From positions 1-58,209 of the forward strand of contig CAZEXI010000008.1 of assembly GCA_964516805.1 (NCBI GenBank): a DNA stretch of 58,209 nt. The letters run 5' to 3'. Shown here in pieces: positions 25,353 to 35,254 of this stretch. The position numbers and the translations under genes are program-made. Below the pieces are notes generated by a model. It ran no database searches, was not told the origin of the DNA, and saw nothing but the letters and a program-made list of their open reading frames with translations. Position 1 is the first letter of the stretch. The number at the start of each line of letters is the position of its first letter. The DNA is from CAYSTL01 sp964516805. Lineage in GTDB: Archaea; Thermoplasmatota; Thermoplasmata; Halarchaeoplasmatales; Halarchaeoplasmataceae.

Positions 25353-25846
25353 ATCCCCTCCTGTTCTATCTCATCGTCTTCATATCTTCTAAAAATGTCT
25401 ACAAAATCCTTCATCATCATCCTATCTGAGTCAATAGAAGGATACGGCCTTTCAGCATCTCTTATCTCGTCTAAATATAGATAAAAAACATGCTTCAATT
25501 TATGAGCTCCAGGATTGACCAAGGCCCCGGCGACTAATGATTTTCTTCCTCCGGTTATATCAAGTGCTACAGAATCCTCCCTATCATCTACTAACTCTAA
25601 CACTTCTTCTCCAGCATGATAAAAATCAGCATTATCCATCAATCTTATATCAACAGTAGAATCTAAATCGTAACCTTCCAATAGAGTCTCGATATCTTTT
25701 CTAAGAACGTTGGCTCTCTTCTCGCGACCTTCTTCACAAAGAAGTATTACCTTTTCAGGAGAAAATAAGTCTTTTTTAAGAACAGCCCATAAACTATTCA
25801 ATGTTGCCCAGTAACTGCGTCCCACCATAGTTATGTACTTATGCAT
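25349..25846 (-). CDS. Single-domain CARF protein (ligand sensor) upstream of the PIN nuclease
   Basis: A 165-residue Rossmann-like protein. The N-terminal strand and helix TMVGRSYWATLNSLWAVLKK (about 6-25) and the loop VALDITGGRKSLVAGALV (93-110; Asp96, Thr98, Gly99, Gly100, Lys102) are the two CARF signature motifs. FYLYLDEIRDAERPYPSID follows, as in Csm6/Card1-type CARF proteins. There is no effector domain of its own; the partner PIN gene overlaps by 4 nt. Family knowledge says CARF domains bind cyclic oligoadenylates or related ligands and switch on fused nucleases. A split pair without CRISPR-Cas genes nearby is unusual. A GAGGT Shine-Dalgarno precedes ATG 25846. It begins 43 nt after the MMPL gene and may share its transcript. 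Confidence 0.7.
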   Translation of the reverse strand: MHKYITMVGRSYWATLNSLWAVLKKDLFSPEKVILLCEEGREKRANVLRKDIETLLEGYDLDSTVDIRLMDNADFYHAGEEVLELVDDREDSVALDITGGRKSLVAGALVNPGAHKLKHVFYLYLDEIRDAERPYPSIDSDRMMMKDFVDIFRRYEDDEIEQEGI

Positions 25847-25889
25847 CCGTCTGACCTCAAATAGTAAAAAGGGGAGGGGTAAATATGGA

Positions 25890-28800
25890 TTACTGTTTTT
25901 TCTCCGTCTCTGGTTTGCTTTTTTCTTGTTTTTTAGAATGCTTAGCCCAGATCATCAACCAAGAAGGAAGAACCAGTACAGAAACAAGGAAACTGTAGAT
26001 GATAGCAAGGGCCGTGATATAGCCGAATTCTGATAGAGGAGCGATCTCTGATGTTGCTAATACACCAAATGCACCTATAGTTGTAACAGTAGAACTGAAT
26101 AATGCAGAACCAGTGCTCTGAACTGTTTCTTCCATGGCTTTGAATAGATTATCTTCTGTTTGCATCTTTTCAATGAAACCATGGGTAACATGTATGCTGT
26201 AATCTACACCCATACCAACTGTGAGGGCTGTAATACTGACGGTTAACACATTCAAAGGCACTCCCAAGACATACATTGTGCCAACGATCCAGATGGTCAC
26301 AAGAACTACTGGTACGGTAGTTAAAACACCTAATACCTTTGATTTATGCAGATAATAGAATACTATCGTCAGAAGTACGGCTACGATAACTACTGTCGCG
26401 ATGAGAGAGTCGACCTGAGTATCGCTTAATTCCTGTGCAGTATCTTCACCAACGATAGAAACGCTAGTGACTTTAGCTGTGAACCCTTCTTTTTTTAGAG
26501 GTTCTGCATCTTTCTTTAACTCGTCAGCCATCACGTTTGCGTTTTTCATGTCTTGAGTGATCTTGTTTTCGTCTTCTTTAATCTTGATTATCGCTTTTGT
26601 GTAACCCTCGTCTTTATCCTGAAAGACCACTTTTTTGATATCACTTCTACTCTCTTTGAAGGTATAAAGCAGATCGTAAAGCTTAGTCACATTATCTTCA
26701 GGAATTTTATCATCATTAGTGTCACTATTCTCGAACATTTGAACGATAGTACTGTTGTATGAATCACTGCCATATTGAGCAGTTCCATACTTTTCTAAAA
26801 CAGATACAGCGGAAGCGGGTTCCTCATTAGTCATCAACATTTGGTCGTTCTTTGTGTTTTCTATTGTATCACTTACTGCATGCAGATAGTTTGAGGTGTT
26901 CACCTGACCCTCAGTTAGAACATAAACGTAGGAATTGCTTATATTGTAATTAGAGCTGATATATTCTATGTTTTCACTTTGAGACCTGTCCTCTGGTAAG
27001 AAGTCTTGGATATTGAACGTTGTATCAATATTTACAACACCGTACATCGCTGAAGATGTTATTATAAGGAGGATTATAAAAACTACAGCTGGATGTTTAA
27101 CACCTTTATCTGATGGTTTTGTGAGGATAGTATTTGATATCTCATCACCTACCTTATTCATCCTTTTCGATATCTTGCTCTCTGTTTTCTTTTCATTATT
27201 TTTATTATTCCTTTTTTCCCTCCATTTATCTATAAGCTGAACTACTGAAGGCAAAAATATTACCATAACAGTAAAGCTTGATGTGATACCTATAGCAGCT
27301 AGGATACCGAAGTGTTGCATTATAGCGATATCGCTGAATGCATTTGACAGGAAACCAATGGCAGTCGTTAGAGTTGTCAGCACTAAAGCTCCGCCTACTG
27401 TTGAAAGAGCTATTTTAGTAGATGATCTTGGGTTCTTTCCATCTTCTTTTTCTTCTCTATACCGCATCACCATATGGATACCATAATCGATCACCAGACC
27501 TGTCACCAAGACAGGTACAGCTATAATCACAGGGTTGAACTTATATCCCATCAAAACTCCGATACCAAATGTCCATGTAATAGCGAATACCAAAGAAAGT
27601 AAGCTTACGAAGGTTTCGATAACTGTGCGATAAACCAATAGAAGAACAACAGCTACAAAAACGAGAGCTATAGGTAATAAAGTTGAAAAGCTTTTATCTG
27701 CACTTTCATTGATCTGCTCCATCATAACCTGCCATGCAAAAACTCTTGTTTTTGAGTGATCAGATTCGTCCTTAGCTATTTCGATTATCTTATTTTCAGC
27801 TATTTTTTCATGTTCTTTAGGAGAACTAGAGTTTAGTTGAATCAAACCGATTGCCCCTTTTGCTTTCAGATCGCCTTCATTTTGAGGATTTTCCATATCC
27901 TTTGTTGTCATTATATGCAGTGTGTTTCCGATTTCTATAACAGCATCTGGAAGGTGTTCCGCTGAGACTATGTTCTTATCTACATCCTCTAATTTACTTT
28001 CATTTTGTTTCAGCATTTCTTCGTTATTTGATATGAAATCTTTAAACCCAAATTCCGTTGATATCTTGGTCTCTTTAACATATTCTGTTAAATTATTTAC
28101 AGATTCATTTAGATCTTCTAGGTATCCAGTAGAATTTTCTATTGAGTGCCTGGCATATGAAAAATTCTCTTTTGATATTTCTATCGATTTGTCTATCTTT
28201 TTTAATACGGATTTTTTATCGTAATTGATGGTTCTATAGGCTGCTTCTCTGATGTCTTTATTATCCATCTTGGATAACCTATCTTTCTTTTCTTTCACGT
28301 CTAAGGATGTTGAAGGTATCTTCACTGAAAGGTCTGTGTTCGAAGGATAGTACTTAGAATATTCTTCTATCTCTAAAAATGTGAGGACCATGAATACAGA
28401 ATTCCATTCGTCTTCTTCTGATGTCGGTTTTTTTAAGATCCCGATCATTCCCTCAAAAAGATTTTCAAAATATGTTATGCTTGAACTAGCAGTAAGATTA
28501 TTTTGGATGTAAGACTCCGCCTTATTGTAGCTTTCATTTGTTGGAAGGATATCTAGTATTATATCTTCAAATAGGGTTTCGATGGCAGATAGATTATTCT
28601 CTAGGGTTTTAACACACTCTGGATTTGATAAAATATGTCCCATGGCTGTTAATGTCTTAGTAGTATTTTCCTTTACAGAGGTTGAATTAGGACCACCTTC
28701 TTTAGCTGAATCATACAGTAATTTTGCGTAATCAAAAGTACCATTCAGCTCGAATGTACCGTTGAGAGGAGCGCTACCTTCAGTAAGTATTTTTGATGTA

Positions 28801-29297
28801 CCTTCTAAAATGATCGATGTGTTTTTAGCAATACCTTTGACTTTATTCGCTTCTGAATCAAGATCTAAAATAAAATCCTGGATCTTGAAAGTCTGGTTTG
28901 CCATAACTACTAGATCACCTAAAGTCATTATCCCTGAAGGAATCTTGCTTGTTGATCCAAGCGTTCTGTTAACTTTCTTATTTTCAAGTAGAGCACCTTT
29001 AGTATTCAGCATATCTCTGAGCACTTCTTTTGTGAATACATTATCATTATTTGCAGTCCAAGATATTTCAACAGCTCCATCGACTGAAGCATCGAAATCA
29101 TTTTGTACTTCATCTAACCAATTTGCTTTAGCAGAATCGGGGGTAAAGGAATCTCTAGATGTTTCAGTTTTCATGTTGGATGCATAATATCCCATTATAA
29201 GTGTAAATATTATGAAAACAACGATTATTTTTTTAGGGTTTTTACTAACCCATGATGAAATTTTATGAAGTTTTTCAAAACGAGTATCATCTACCAT
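25890..29297 (-). CDS. MMPL/RND-superfamily exporter (copy 1)
   Basis: A 1135-residue membrane protein with the RND layout: one N-terminal helix (KKIIVVFIIFTLIMGYYASN), a large extracytoplasmic loop (about 45-545), a six-helix block, a second loop and a second helix block. The TM4 and TM10 proton-relay regions are TGLVIDYGIHMVMRYREE and LTVGMGVDYSIHVTHGF, both with the family G-x-x-x-D. The second loop holds an EF-hand-like DTNDDKIPE. RND/MMPL proteins of this type export lipids or hydrophobic compounds by proton antiport; the substrate is unknown. A GGAGG Shine-Dalgarno precedes ATG 29297. It is a clear paralogue of the upstream gene. Confidence 0.88.
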   Translation of the reverse strand: MVDDTRFEKLHKISSWVSKNPKKIIVVFIIFTLIMGYYASNMKTETSRDSFTPDSAKANWLDEVQNDFDASVDGAVEISWTANNDNVFTKEVLRDMLNTKGALLENKKVNRTLGSTSKIPSGIMTLGDLVVMANQTFKIQDFILDLDSEANKVKGIAKNTSIILEGTSKILTEGSAPLNGTFELNGTFDYAKLLYDSAKEGGPNSTSVKENTTKTLTAMGHILSNPECVKTLENNLSAIETLFEDIILDILPTNESYNKAESYIQNNLTASSSITYFENLFEGMIGILKKPTSEEDEWNSVFMVLTFLEIEEYSKYYPSNTDLSVKIPSTSLDVKEKKDRLSKMDNKDIREAAYRTINYDKKSVLKKIDKSIEISKENFSYARHSIENSTGYLEDLNESVNNLTEYVKETKISTEFGFKDFISNNEEMLKQNESKLEDVDKNIVSAEHLPDAVIEIGNTLHIMTTKDMENPQNEGDLKAKGAIGLIQLNSSSPKEHEKIAENKIIEIAKDESDHSKTRVFAWQVMMEQINESADKSFSTLLPIALVFVAVVLLLVYRTVIETFVSLLSLVFAITWTFGIGVLMGYKFNPVIIAVPVLVTGLVIDYGIHMVMRYREEKEDGKNPRSSTKIALSTVGGALVLTTLTTAIGFLSNAFSDIAIMQHFGILAAIGITSSFTVMVIFLPSVVQLIDKWREKRNNKNNEKKTESKISKRMNKVGDEISNTILTKPSDKGVKHPAVVFIILLIITSSAMYGVVNIDTTFNIQDFLPEDRSQSENIEYISSNYNISNSYVYVLTEGQVNTSNYLHAVSDTIENTKNDQMLMTNEEPASAVSVLEKYGTAQYGSDSYNSTIVQMFENSDTNDDKIPEDNVTKLYDLLYTFKESRSDIKKVVFQDKDEGYTKAIIKIKEDENKITQDMKNANVMADELKKDAEPLKKEGFTAKVTSVSIVGEDTAQELSDTQVDSLIATVVIVAVLLTIVFYYLHKSKVLGVLTTVPVVLVTIWIVGTMYVLGVPLNVLTVSITALTVGMGVDYSIHVTHGFIEKMQTEDNLFKAMEETVQSTGSALFSSTVTTIGAFGVLATSEIAPLSEFGYITALAIIYSFLVSVLVLPSWLMIWAKHSKKQEKSKPETEKKQ

Positions 29298-29462
29298 TAT
29301 ATAGGTCCTCCAAAATTATTTTTGTATCTATTGAAAAAATATGGTATATTATATGTAATTTCCCCAGATTTTCCAATTATATGAAATCTTATATGTATAT
29401 AACCAAAACAAAAAATTACTTTGTTATTAATTAAGAAAAGTAAAAAAGAAAAAGTAAAAAGT

Positions 29463-32400
29463 TTACACTCTTTTCTTCAATACCGGTAGATTTTCCTTTT
29501 TTGGTTTTTTTGGCTTACAGCATTTAGCCCACAGCATCAAACCCGAAGGTAATACAAATACTGCTACTAAAAAGCTGTATCCGATTGCCATCGCTGTTAT
29601 GAAACCGAATTGAGCTAATGGTAATATCTTTGAAGTCGATAGTATTCCAAAGGCTCCCATCGTGGTTATTGCTGAACCAAATAACGCTGCGCCAGTGTTC
29701 TGGACAGTATCGTGCATCGCATCGAAAAGACTGTTTTCTTCCTCTTTCTCCTCAGTAAATCTGTGGGTTATATGAATGCTGTAATCTACTCCCATCCCTA
29801 CTGTGAGTGCCGTAATAACCACAGTCATGACATTCAAAGGAACATCTAATAGATACATTGTTCCAACAATCCATATGGTAACCACAGTTACTGGTATAGT
29901 GGTAATAATGCCTAACACTTTAGAATCATGAATATAGTAGAAAACGATCGTTAATATTACAGCTACGATGATGATTGTAGCAATCAAAGAGTTCAACTGT
30001 GTATCATTCAACTCTTCAGTGGTTTCCTGTCCGACTATTGATGTGCTAGTTATTTTAACTGAGAATCCAGAATTCTTTAGAGGCTCAGAATCTTCTTCCA
30101 GTTCATTTTCCATGACTTTGGCGTTATCCATATTATTTGTGATCTTGTTGGCATTTTCTTTTACTTTGATTATAGCTTTAGTATAGGATCCATCTTCGGA
30201 CCTGTACAATAGATTTTGGATTTCTTTTTTACTTTGTCCAAATGAATAGAGAAGATCATATAACTCGGTAACATTTTCTTCTGGAATGCCATCATTATCT
30301 GTGTCACTGTTCTCGAAAGTGGAAACTATAGATTGATTGTAGTTTGGACTTCCGAATTGAGCCTTACCATATTTTTGTATGACTGAAAGTACAGATGATG
30401 ATTCTCCATTTGTCATCAACATCTCGTCATCTTTAGTATTGTTAATCGTCTTATCTACCGCATGCAGATATTCTGAATTACCTACTTCCTGATCGGTATA
30501 TATGTATGCATAAGAAGTGCTTATATTGAAGTTAGCACCAATATATTCTATATTTTCACTCTGTGATTTATCCTCTGGTAAGAAGTCTTGTATGTCGAAG
30601 GTAGTATCGATATTTACAACCCCATACATCGCAGCAGATGTGATGATCAATACTATAACCAGTACAGCGAGCGGATGTTTATCAGATGCATCCGTAGAGG
30701 CTGATAGTATAGTACTTACTGCGTCTCCACCATGTTTTTTTAGTCTTTTCGATATTTTGCCTTTCTTTTTCTTATCTTCCTTTCTCTTTTCTCTCCATTT
30801 ATCAACAAGTTGAATAGCAGAAGGTAAGAATCCTACCATCAGTATAAAGCTTGATGATATACCAACAGCAGCAAGTATCCCAAAATTTCTCATAACTGAT
30901 ATATTACTGAATGTGTTCGATAGAAAACCAATCGCTGTAGTCATCGTCGTAAGTAAAAGAGCTCCACCGACTGTTGAGATAGCTATCATTGTGGAAGATT
31001 TTGAACTTTCTCCTTCATCCTTTTCTTCTCGGTATCTCATTACCATGTGTATTCCATAATCTATCACCAAACCAGTGATTAGGATCGGAACCGCGATGAT
31101 CATAGGATTAAATTCATAACCTAGAATCACACCGATACCGAATGTCCATATTATAGCTATAACCAGTGATAATAAGCTCAAAACAGTTTCAACAACAGTT
31201 CTGTATATCAATAGTAAAACTAAAACAACGAAGACAAACGCTATAGGTAAAAGTGTATTAAGACTGTTGTTGGCACTGTCGTTTATCTGTTCCATCATTA
31301 CCTGTGTTGCGAAAACCCTAGGTTTAGAATTTTCACATTCCTTTTTACTTATATCGATTATATCATGTTGTGCTTTCTTTCGAACATCACTAGAATAACT
31401 TGAATTCATTTGAATAAGTCCAATAGTACTTTTAGCTTTTATGTCCGATACACCTTTTGGATCATCAAAGTCTTTGGACAATGTAATTGGTATGCTTTGT
31501 CCTATTCTTTCGATCATCCCTGGAAGATTCTTAGCAGAGGCAATCTGAGAGTTAACACCATTGAAAACGCTTTTATTTCTCACAATGCTTTTACTTTTGG
31601 ATGAGATGTATTGTTTAAATGCTGATAATGATTTGGCCTGAGTTGATTCAGTTATCTGGGTTATAGTGCTGTTCAGATTGTTCAAAATTTCCAAAGATTC
31701 ATCATTATAATCTATCACCGAGCTGAAATTACTGCTAATTTTTCCTACTGCCTCATTAACCTTTTTTTCCATCTTCTTTTTATCATAAGTTAACACATCG
31801 TAGACTGTCGTTTTGATTTCCTCCTCCGACATATTAGAAAGCATTTCTTTTTTATCCTGTAAAGAAAGATCTGTGGAGGGCATCTCAAGAGATAGGTTAT
31901 CACCGGAAGGTTTATTGTTGAAAATTTCTTGTAATTGGAAGAAAGTTAGAGTCATCTGTATTGCGTTTGTTGGGTCCTGCTGTGATGAAGGCATCTTAAG
32001 TATTCCATTCATCCCTTCAAAGAGGTTTTTAAAATGTATTAAATTGGGATCTGATTCTACATCTAGACTATTTATGAATTGAGAGGTATTATTGATTTTT
32101 TCTTTTAGTGTTATACTAGGATTCTGTAGAACACCCATAAGAGTTTGAAATTGATCTTGATACTGAATGATAGATTGAAAAACACCTGGATTAGAAGCAA
32201 TCTGAGCAAAGGATGTTAAGGATTTCGTTGTATTCTCAATCACAGATGTACTGTTCGGTGAAGGACTCTGCTGTGCAGTATTTATCAATACTTTACCATA
32301 ATCAAAGGTACTATTGATCACACTGTACATTTCCTTCTGCATCTGCATGGCTTGTTTGATTTTCAATGATTTAGATGGTAGACCTAGAATGTAATCTTGA

Positions 32401-32822
32401 ATTTTAAAGGTTTGATTTGTAGATAGAATAGTATCTGCCAGAGTATTTATTCCTGAAGGTATGTTACTCGATGAAGATAGAGTCTTATTTACGCTCTCAT
32501 TGGTCATCAAAGCAATCTTAGTATCGAGCATATCTTGCAAAACAGGTTTGCTGAAAACATTATTATTATTAGCTACAAATGCCACTTGTACTGCTTCTCC
32601 TGTCGTACCAAACTGACTTTGGATATCACTCAACCAGTTTGCCTTTTTACTATCTGGGTTGAAGGATTCTTCCTCAGTACCCATGGACATGTTAGATGCA
32701 AAATAACCCATCACCAGGGTGATTAAAACAATGATTACTATGATCTTCATCGGGTTCTCGCTGACAAATGAAGGGAAGAAATCAAATTTACCTTTCTTTC
32801 TCTTTATGTTCAATTTTTCCAC
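29463..32822 (-). CDS. MMPL/RND-superfamily exporter (copy 2)
   Basis: A 1119-residue paralogue of the gene at 25890-29297, alignable end to end: the same N-terminal helix (MKIIVIIVLITLVMGYFASN), the same FKIQDYILGL segment, TGLVIDYGIHMVMRYREE in TM4 and VGMGVDYSIHITHRF in TM10. The calcium-type loop is more canonical here: DTDNDGIPEEN (D-x-D-x-D-G-x-x-x-E). The first loop is shorter and richer in Gln and Ser. Tandem copies suggest duplication with divergence, perhaps forming a heteromer or splitting substrates. It follows the AbrB-type gene by 29 nt and probably forms one operon with it. The 165-nt gap to copy 1 carries its own TATA-like sequences. Confidence 0.88.
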   Translation of the reverse strand: MEKLNIKRKKGKFDFFPSFVSENPMKIIVIIVLITLVMGYFASNMSMGTEEESFNPDSKKANWLSDIQSQFGTTGEAVQVAFVANNNNVFSKPVLQDMLDTKIALMTNESVNKTLSSSSNIPSGINTLADTILSTNQTFKIQDYILGLPSKSLKIKQAMQMQKEMYSVINSTFDYGKVLINTAQQSPSPNSTSVIENTTKSLTSFAQIASNPGVFQSIIQYQDQFQTLMGVLQNPSITLKEKINNTSQFINSLDVESDPNLIHFKNLFEGMNGILKMPSSQQDPTNAIQMTLTFFQLQEIFNNKPSGDNLSLEMPSTDLSLQDKKEMLSNMSEEEIKTTVYDVLTYDKKKMEKKVNEAVGKISSNFSSVIDYNDESLEILNNLNSTITQITESTQAKSLSAFKQYISSKSKSIVRNKSVFNGVNSQIASAKNLPGMIERIGQSIPITLSKDFDDPKGVSDIKAKSTIGLIQMNSSYSSDVRKKAQHDIIDISKKECENSKPRVFATQVMMEQINDSANNSLNTLLPIAFVFVVLVLLLIYRTVVETVLSLLSLVIAIIWTFGIGVILGYEFNPMIIAVPILITGLVIDYGIHMVMRYREEKDEGESSKSSTMIAISTVGGALLLTTMTTAIGFLSNTFSNISVMRNFGILAAVGISSSFILMVGFLPSAIQLVDKWREKRKEDKKKKGKISKRLKKHGGDAVSTILSASTDASDKHPLAVLVIVLIITSAAMYGVVNIDTTFDIQDFLPEDKSQSENIEYIGANFNISTSYAYIYTDQEVGNSEYLHAVDKTINNTKDDEMLMTNGESSSVLSVIQKYGKAQFGSPNYNQSIVSTFENSDTDNDGIPEENVTELYDLLYSFGQSKKEIQNLLYRSEDGSYTKAIIKVKENANKITNNMDNAKVMENELEEDSEPLKNSGFSVKITSTSIVGQETTEELNDTQLNSLIATIIIVAVILTIVFYYIHDSKVLGIITTIPVTVVTIWIVGTMYLLDVPLNVMTVVITALTVGMGVDYSIHITHRFTEEKEEENSLFDAMHDTVQNTGAALFGSAITTMGAFGILSTSKILPLAQFGFITAMAIGYSFLVAVFVLPSGLMLWAKCCKPKKPKKENLPVLKKRV

Positions 32823-32851
32823 CTCTAATTCTAATTTATGATTTCAGGTAA

Positions 32852-33100
32852 TTACTCCGACTCGTCCTTTTTATTTAAAGGTTTTACAATTACTTGTACT
32901 AGATCACCTTCGTTGATATCTAACGCTTCTCTTTCTGCAGTCGGGATCGTAACCCTACCACTTTCCCCTACTTTAGCTTTGAAAAAAGCGTGAGCATACG
33001 CAGCATTTTCCATGATCTTGGGTATTTCTTCTCTTAAAGATCTAACCAATTTTGGAAGATCTTTTATTTCGGTCTCGTTCAGCAGCTCTCCGATCTTCAT
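32852..33100 (-). CDS. AbrB/SpoVT-fold DNA-binding protein
   Basis: An 82-residue protein. The C-terminal half AKVGESGRVTIPTAEREALD and INEGDLVQVIVKPL is a complete swapped-hairpin AbrB (MazE/SpoVT) domain; the N-terminal half is helical (LPKLVRSLREEIPKIMENAA) and probably dimerises. Such proteins repress their own operons or act as antitoxins; no toxin gene adjoins. It lies just upstream of the two MMPL exporters and is likely their regulator. The longest frame begins at a GTG at 33109, but that GTG is part of the Shine-Dalgarno AGGTGG, so ATG 33100 is chosen. Confidence 0.8.
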   Translation of the reverse strand: MKIGELLNETEIKDLPKLVRSLREEIPKIMENAAYAHAFFKAKVGESGRVTIPTAEREALDINEGDLVQVIVKPLNKKDESE

Positions 33101-33284
33101 GCCATCCACCTACAAATTACGGTACATTATGACGTATATTTATATCTTATGGGCATTTAACCCGAATAATGTATGAAAATGACATAATTGATGAATAGAT
33201 TTACATAATAACATCTAAGTCAAAGTTTAGTTTAAATAGTAGAGAAAAGGAAAATAAGAGGAATTATTGTTATGAAAATGTAAC

Positions 33285-33644
33285 TCAGATCAATTCTTTT
33301 ATTTTTTCGATATTTTCTTCGATTTCGTTGATTTTTTCTTTTTCTTTTTCTTCTATCTCATCGATTATTTCCTCTAAATCCTTTTCTAAACTATAAGCAT
33401 GAACTGGCCTTCCTTTGCCTTCTTTCTTTATATCTCTTTTAGTTACCCAATTCTTTTCTCTCAATCCTTGCATAGCTATTGAGACTTCAGGTTGTCTTAA
33501 ACCTATCTCGCTTTCTATTTCTCGACTCTTTATTTCATCTCTTCCAGAGATATAAACTAATGTTTTTGCTACATTTTTATTCAGGCCTGTTTTTATTAAT
33601 CTATTGACCAATTCTTTTTCTTTTTTAGAGAATCCGTTCGCCAT
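33285..33644 (-). CDS. Winged-helix transcriptional regulator (COG3355/TrmB-like)
   Basis: A 119-residue protein. Residues 1-75 form a winged helix (NRLIKTGLNKNVAKTLVYIS, REIESEIGLRQPEVSIAMQG, wing KKEGKGRPVHAYSL). From about 85 on it is a Lys/Glu coiled coil (EIIDEIEEKEKEKINEIEEN) for dimerisation. This matches the archaeal COG3355 group of short regulators. It lies 175 nt before the AbrB-type gene on the same strand. That gap holds its own promoter-like DNA, so the HTH may be separately transcribed. GGAGAGAT precedes ATG 33644. Confidence 0.8.
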   Translation of the reverse strand: MANGFSKKEKELVNRLIKTGLNKNVAKTLVYISGRDEIKSREIESEIGLRQPEVSIAMQGLREKNWVTKRDIKKEGKGRPVHAYSLEKDLEEIIDEIEEKEKEKINEIEENIEKIKELI

Positions 33645-33800
33645 TTTATCTCTCCAATAAAAAGATAAAGATAATAGTTTATATATTTTTTGATTCGAAT
33701 TAAGGGTGTTTAAAATTATAATTTTTTACACATTTTAAATTTTTACAAGGAAAAAATAAATATAAATTGAATATATACAAAATAAAGAGGTTGATATTTG

Positions 33801-35180
33801 ATGAAAAAAGCAGTGGCAATATCTGTGATTATATTTTTAACACTTGTAAGTTTGACTCCAATAGTATCAGGAGACACAAATTGGGAAAAAAATAAAAATT
33901 GGACGTATAAATGGACACAGGACTTTGAAGAAAATGAAGAAGTTATAAAGGACGGTATGGAAAAAACATTTTCTAATATGTTCGATAGCAATTGCACTGT
34001 TGAATTTAATGAATTAAATGGAGGCTTTGTGTATCTTTTCTCCATAGAATTTCAAGAGGAAAAAGAAGGACAGTACATATTCACATATGAAGGTGGATAT
34101 TATTCTGAAATGAAGATGGACACAGATATAAATATAATCGGGGGGGATGATGGACTTTTACAAGGTAGTAATATAACCATCCATAATGATATAGATATCG
34201 AAGAGATTAGTATTGATTTTGAAGGAAAATTATGGGCGAAGCAGTATTCTCAAAGTTTTAGTAAACCTTTTGGAGGTAGAAAGGAACTAAATACGATGGG
34301 ATTAACAAAACAGACATTGAACACTTCTGGGACAGTTGATATATCAGCCCAACAAACTACACAATCAAAAACCTACAACAGTGAAACCGACAATAAGGTT
34401 CAAACGGATATAGATAATCAATGGGAACTAAATCTTACGTTGGACTATGGGAAATTCCTTCCTTGGTTACCACATTTAACTAAATCTTACGACAACATGC
34501 CTGATGATAAAGGCGTAGGTGTGAAATATTCCGGTAATATCAGTTATAATTTAAGCAGTGATGTAGGTAGTTATTCAGGCAAACCAAAACAAGTAAAGGA
34601 TGAAGAACTAAGCGGGATGGAATCGATTAAAGCGACTTTAATACCAAAAGGTGATAATAAGATATCAAAGCCCTCTCCAGTTAAAAACAGTCCTTGGTTA
34701 GGTGAAAAGATACTTTATGTAAAATCTCAAGGATCGAATTATCTAGATATGTCATATGCATTAAGTTCGACTATCGAGACTAAGTCTTTGGCAAAATACG
34801 ATGAAACTGAGCAATTCTATTCGGAGTTTTATCTCCCCCAAACTGGTAGTATGCAGCAGATATCGTGCACCTCAGGGGCGTGCACTTTACCATCATCGAC
34901 AGGTGGTAATATATCTGAAAACGGAATAACATCAGAATCAACGAACGAAGATGAAGTGACTTCTTTCAGAACTGATAAAAAGTCATATTTTGATGAGAAC
35001 GTTGAAACTATTGAAGTTGAAGAGAGTTCTAATGAAAATGTTTTCCAGGAATATGTTTACGTAGTGGTACCAGTCTTTATAGCGATAGTATTGATTTTAG
35101 CTTTCTATATCCGTTTGAGGAGCAGTAGAAAAAAGTCTAGGAAGACTAAATCTAGGGAAGATAATCAAGAAAAACGATAG
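33801..35180 (+). CDS. Secreted membrane-anchored protein, unknown
   Basis: A 459-residue protein with an N-terminal signal peptide (KKAVAISVIIFLTLVSLTPI, then VSG), a long polar ectodomain rich in Thr, Ser and Asn, a short motif with two Cys (CTSGACTLPSS, near residue 355) and one C-terminal transmembrane helix (YVYVVVPVFIAIVLILAFYI) followed by a basic tail. I recognise no enzymatic domain; the many beta-type strands suggest an immunoglobulin-like or lipocalin-like surface protein. It is a type I membrane topology, not PGF-CTERM. TTG 33798 opens the frame, but ATG 33801 follows a GAGGTTGAT Shine-Dalgarno. It stands alone between a divergent HTH gene and the heat-shock cluster. Confidence 0.7.
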   Translation: MKKAVAISVIIFLTLVSLTPIVSGDTNWEKNKNWTYKWTQDFEENEEVIKDGMEKTFSNMFDSNCTVEFNELNGGFVYLFSIEFQEEKEGQYIFTYEGGYYSEMKMDTDINIIGGDDGLLQGSNITIHNDIDIEEISIDFEGKLWAKQYSQSFSKPFGGRKELNTMGLTKQTLNTSGTVDISAQQTTQSKTYNSETDNKVQTDIDNQWELNLTLDYGKFLPWLPHLTKSYDNMPDDKGVGVKYSGNISYNLSSDVGSYSGKPKQVKDEELSGMESIKATLIPKGDNKISKPSPVKNSPWLGEKILYVKSQGSNYLDMSYALSSTIETKSLAKYDETEQFYSEFYLPQTGSMQQISCTSGACTLPSSTGGNISENGITSESTNEDEVTSFRTDKKSYFDENVETIEVEESSNENVFQEYVYVVVPVFIAIVLILAFYIRLRSSRKKSRKTKSREDNQEKR

Positions 35181-35254
35181 CGATTTACAAAAACTAACAT
35201 CCTTTTTTTCTATTTTTTAAAAACAAATAAATTAGATTTATCCTTACCATAACA

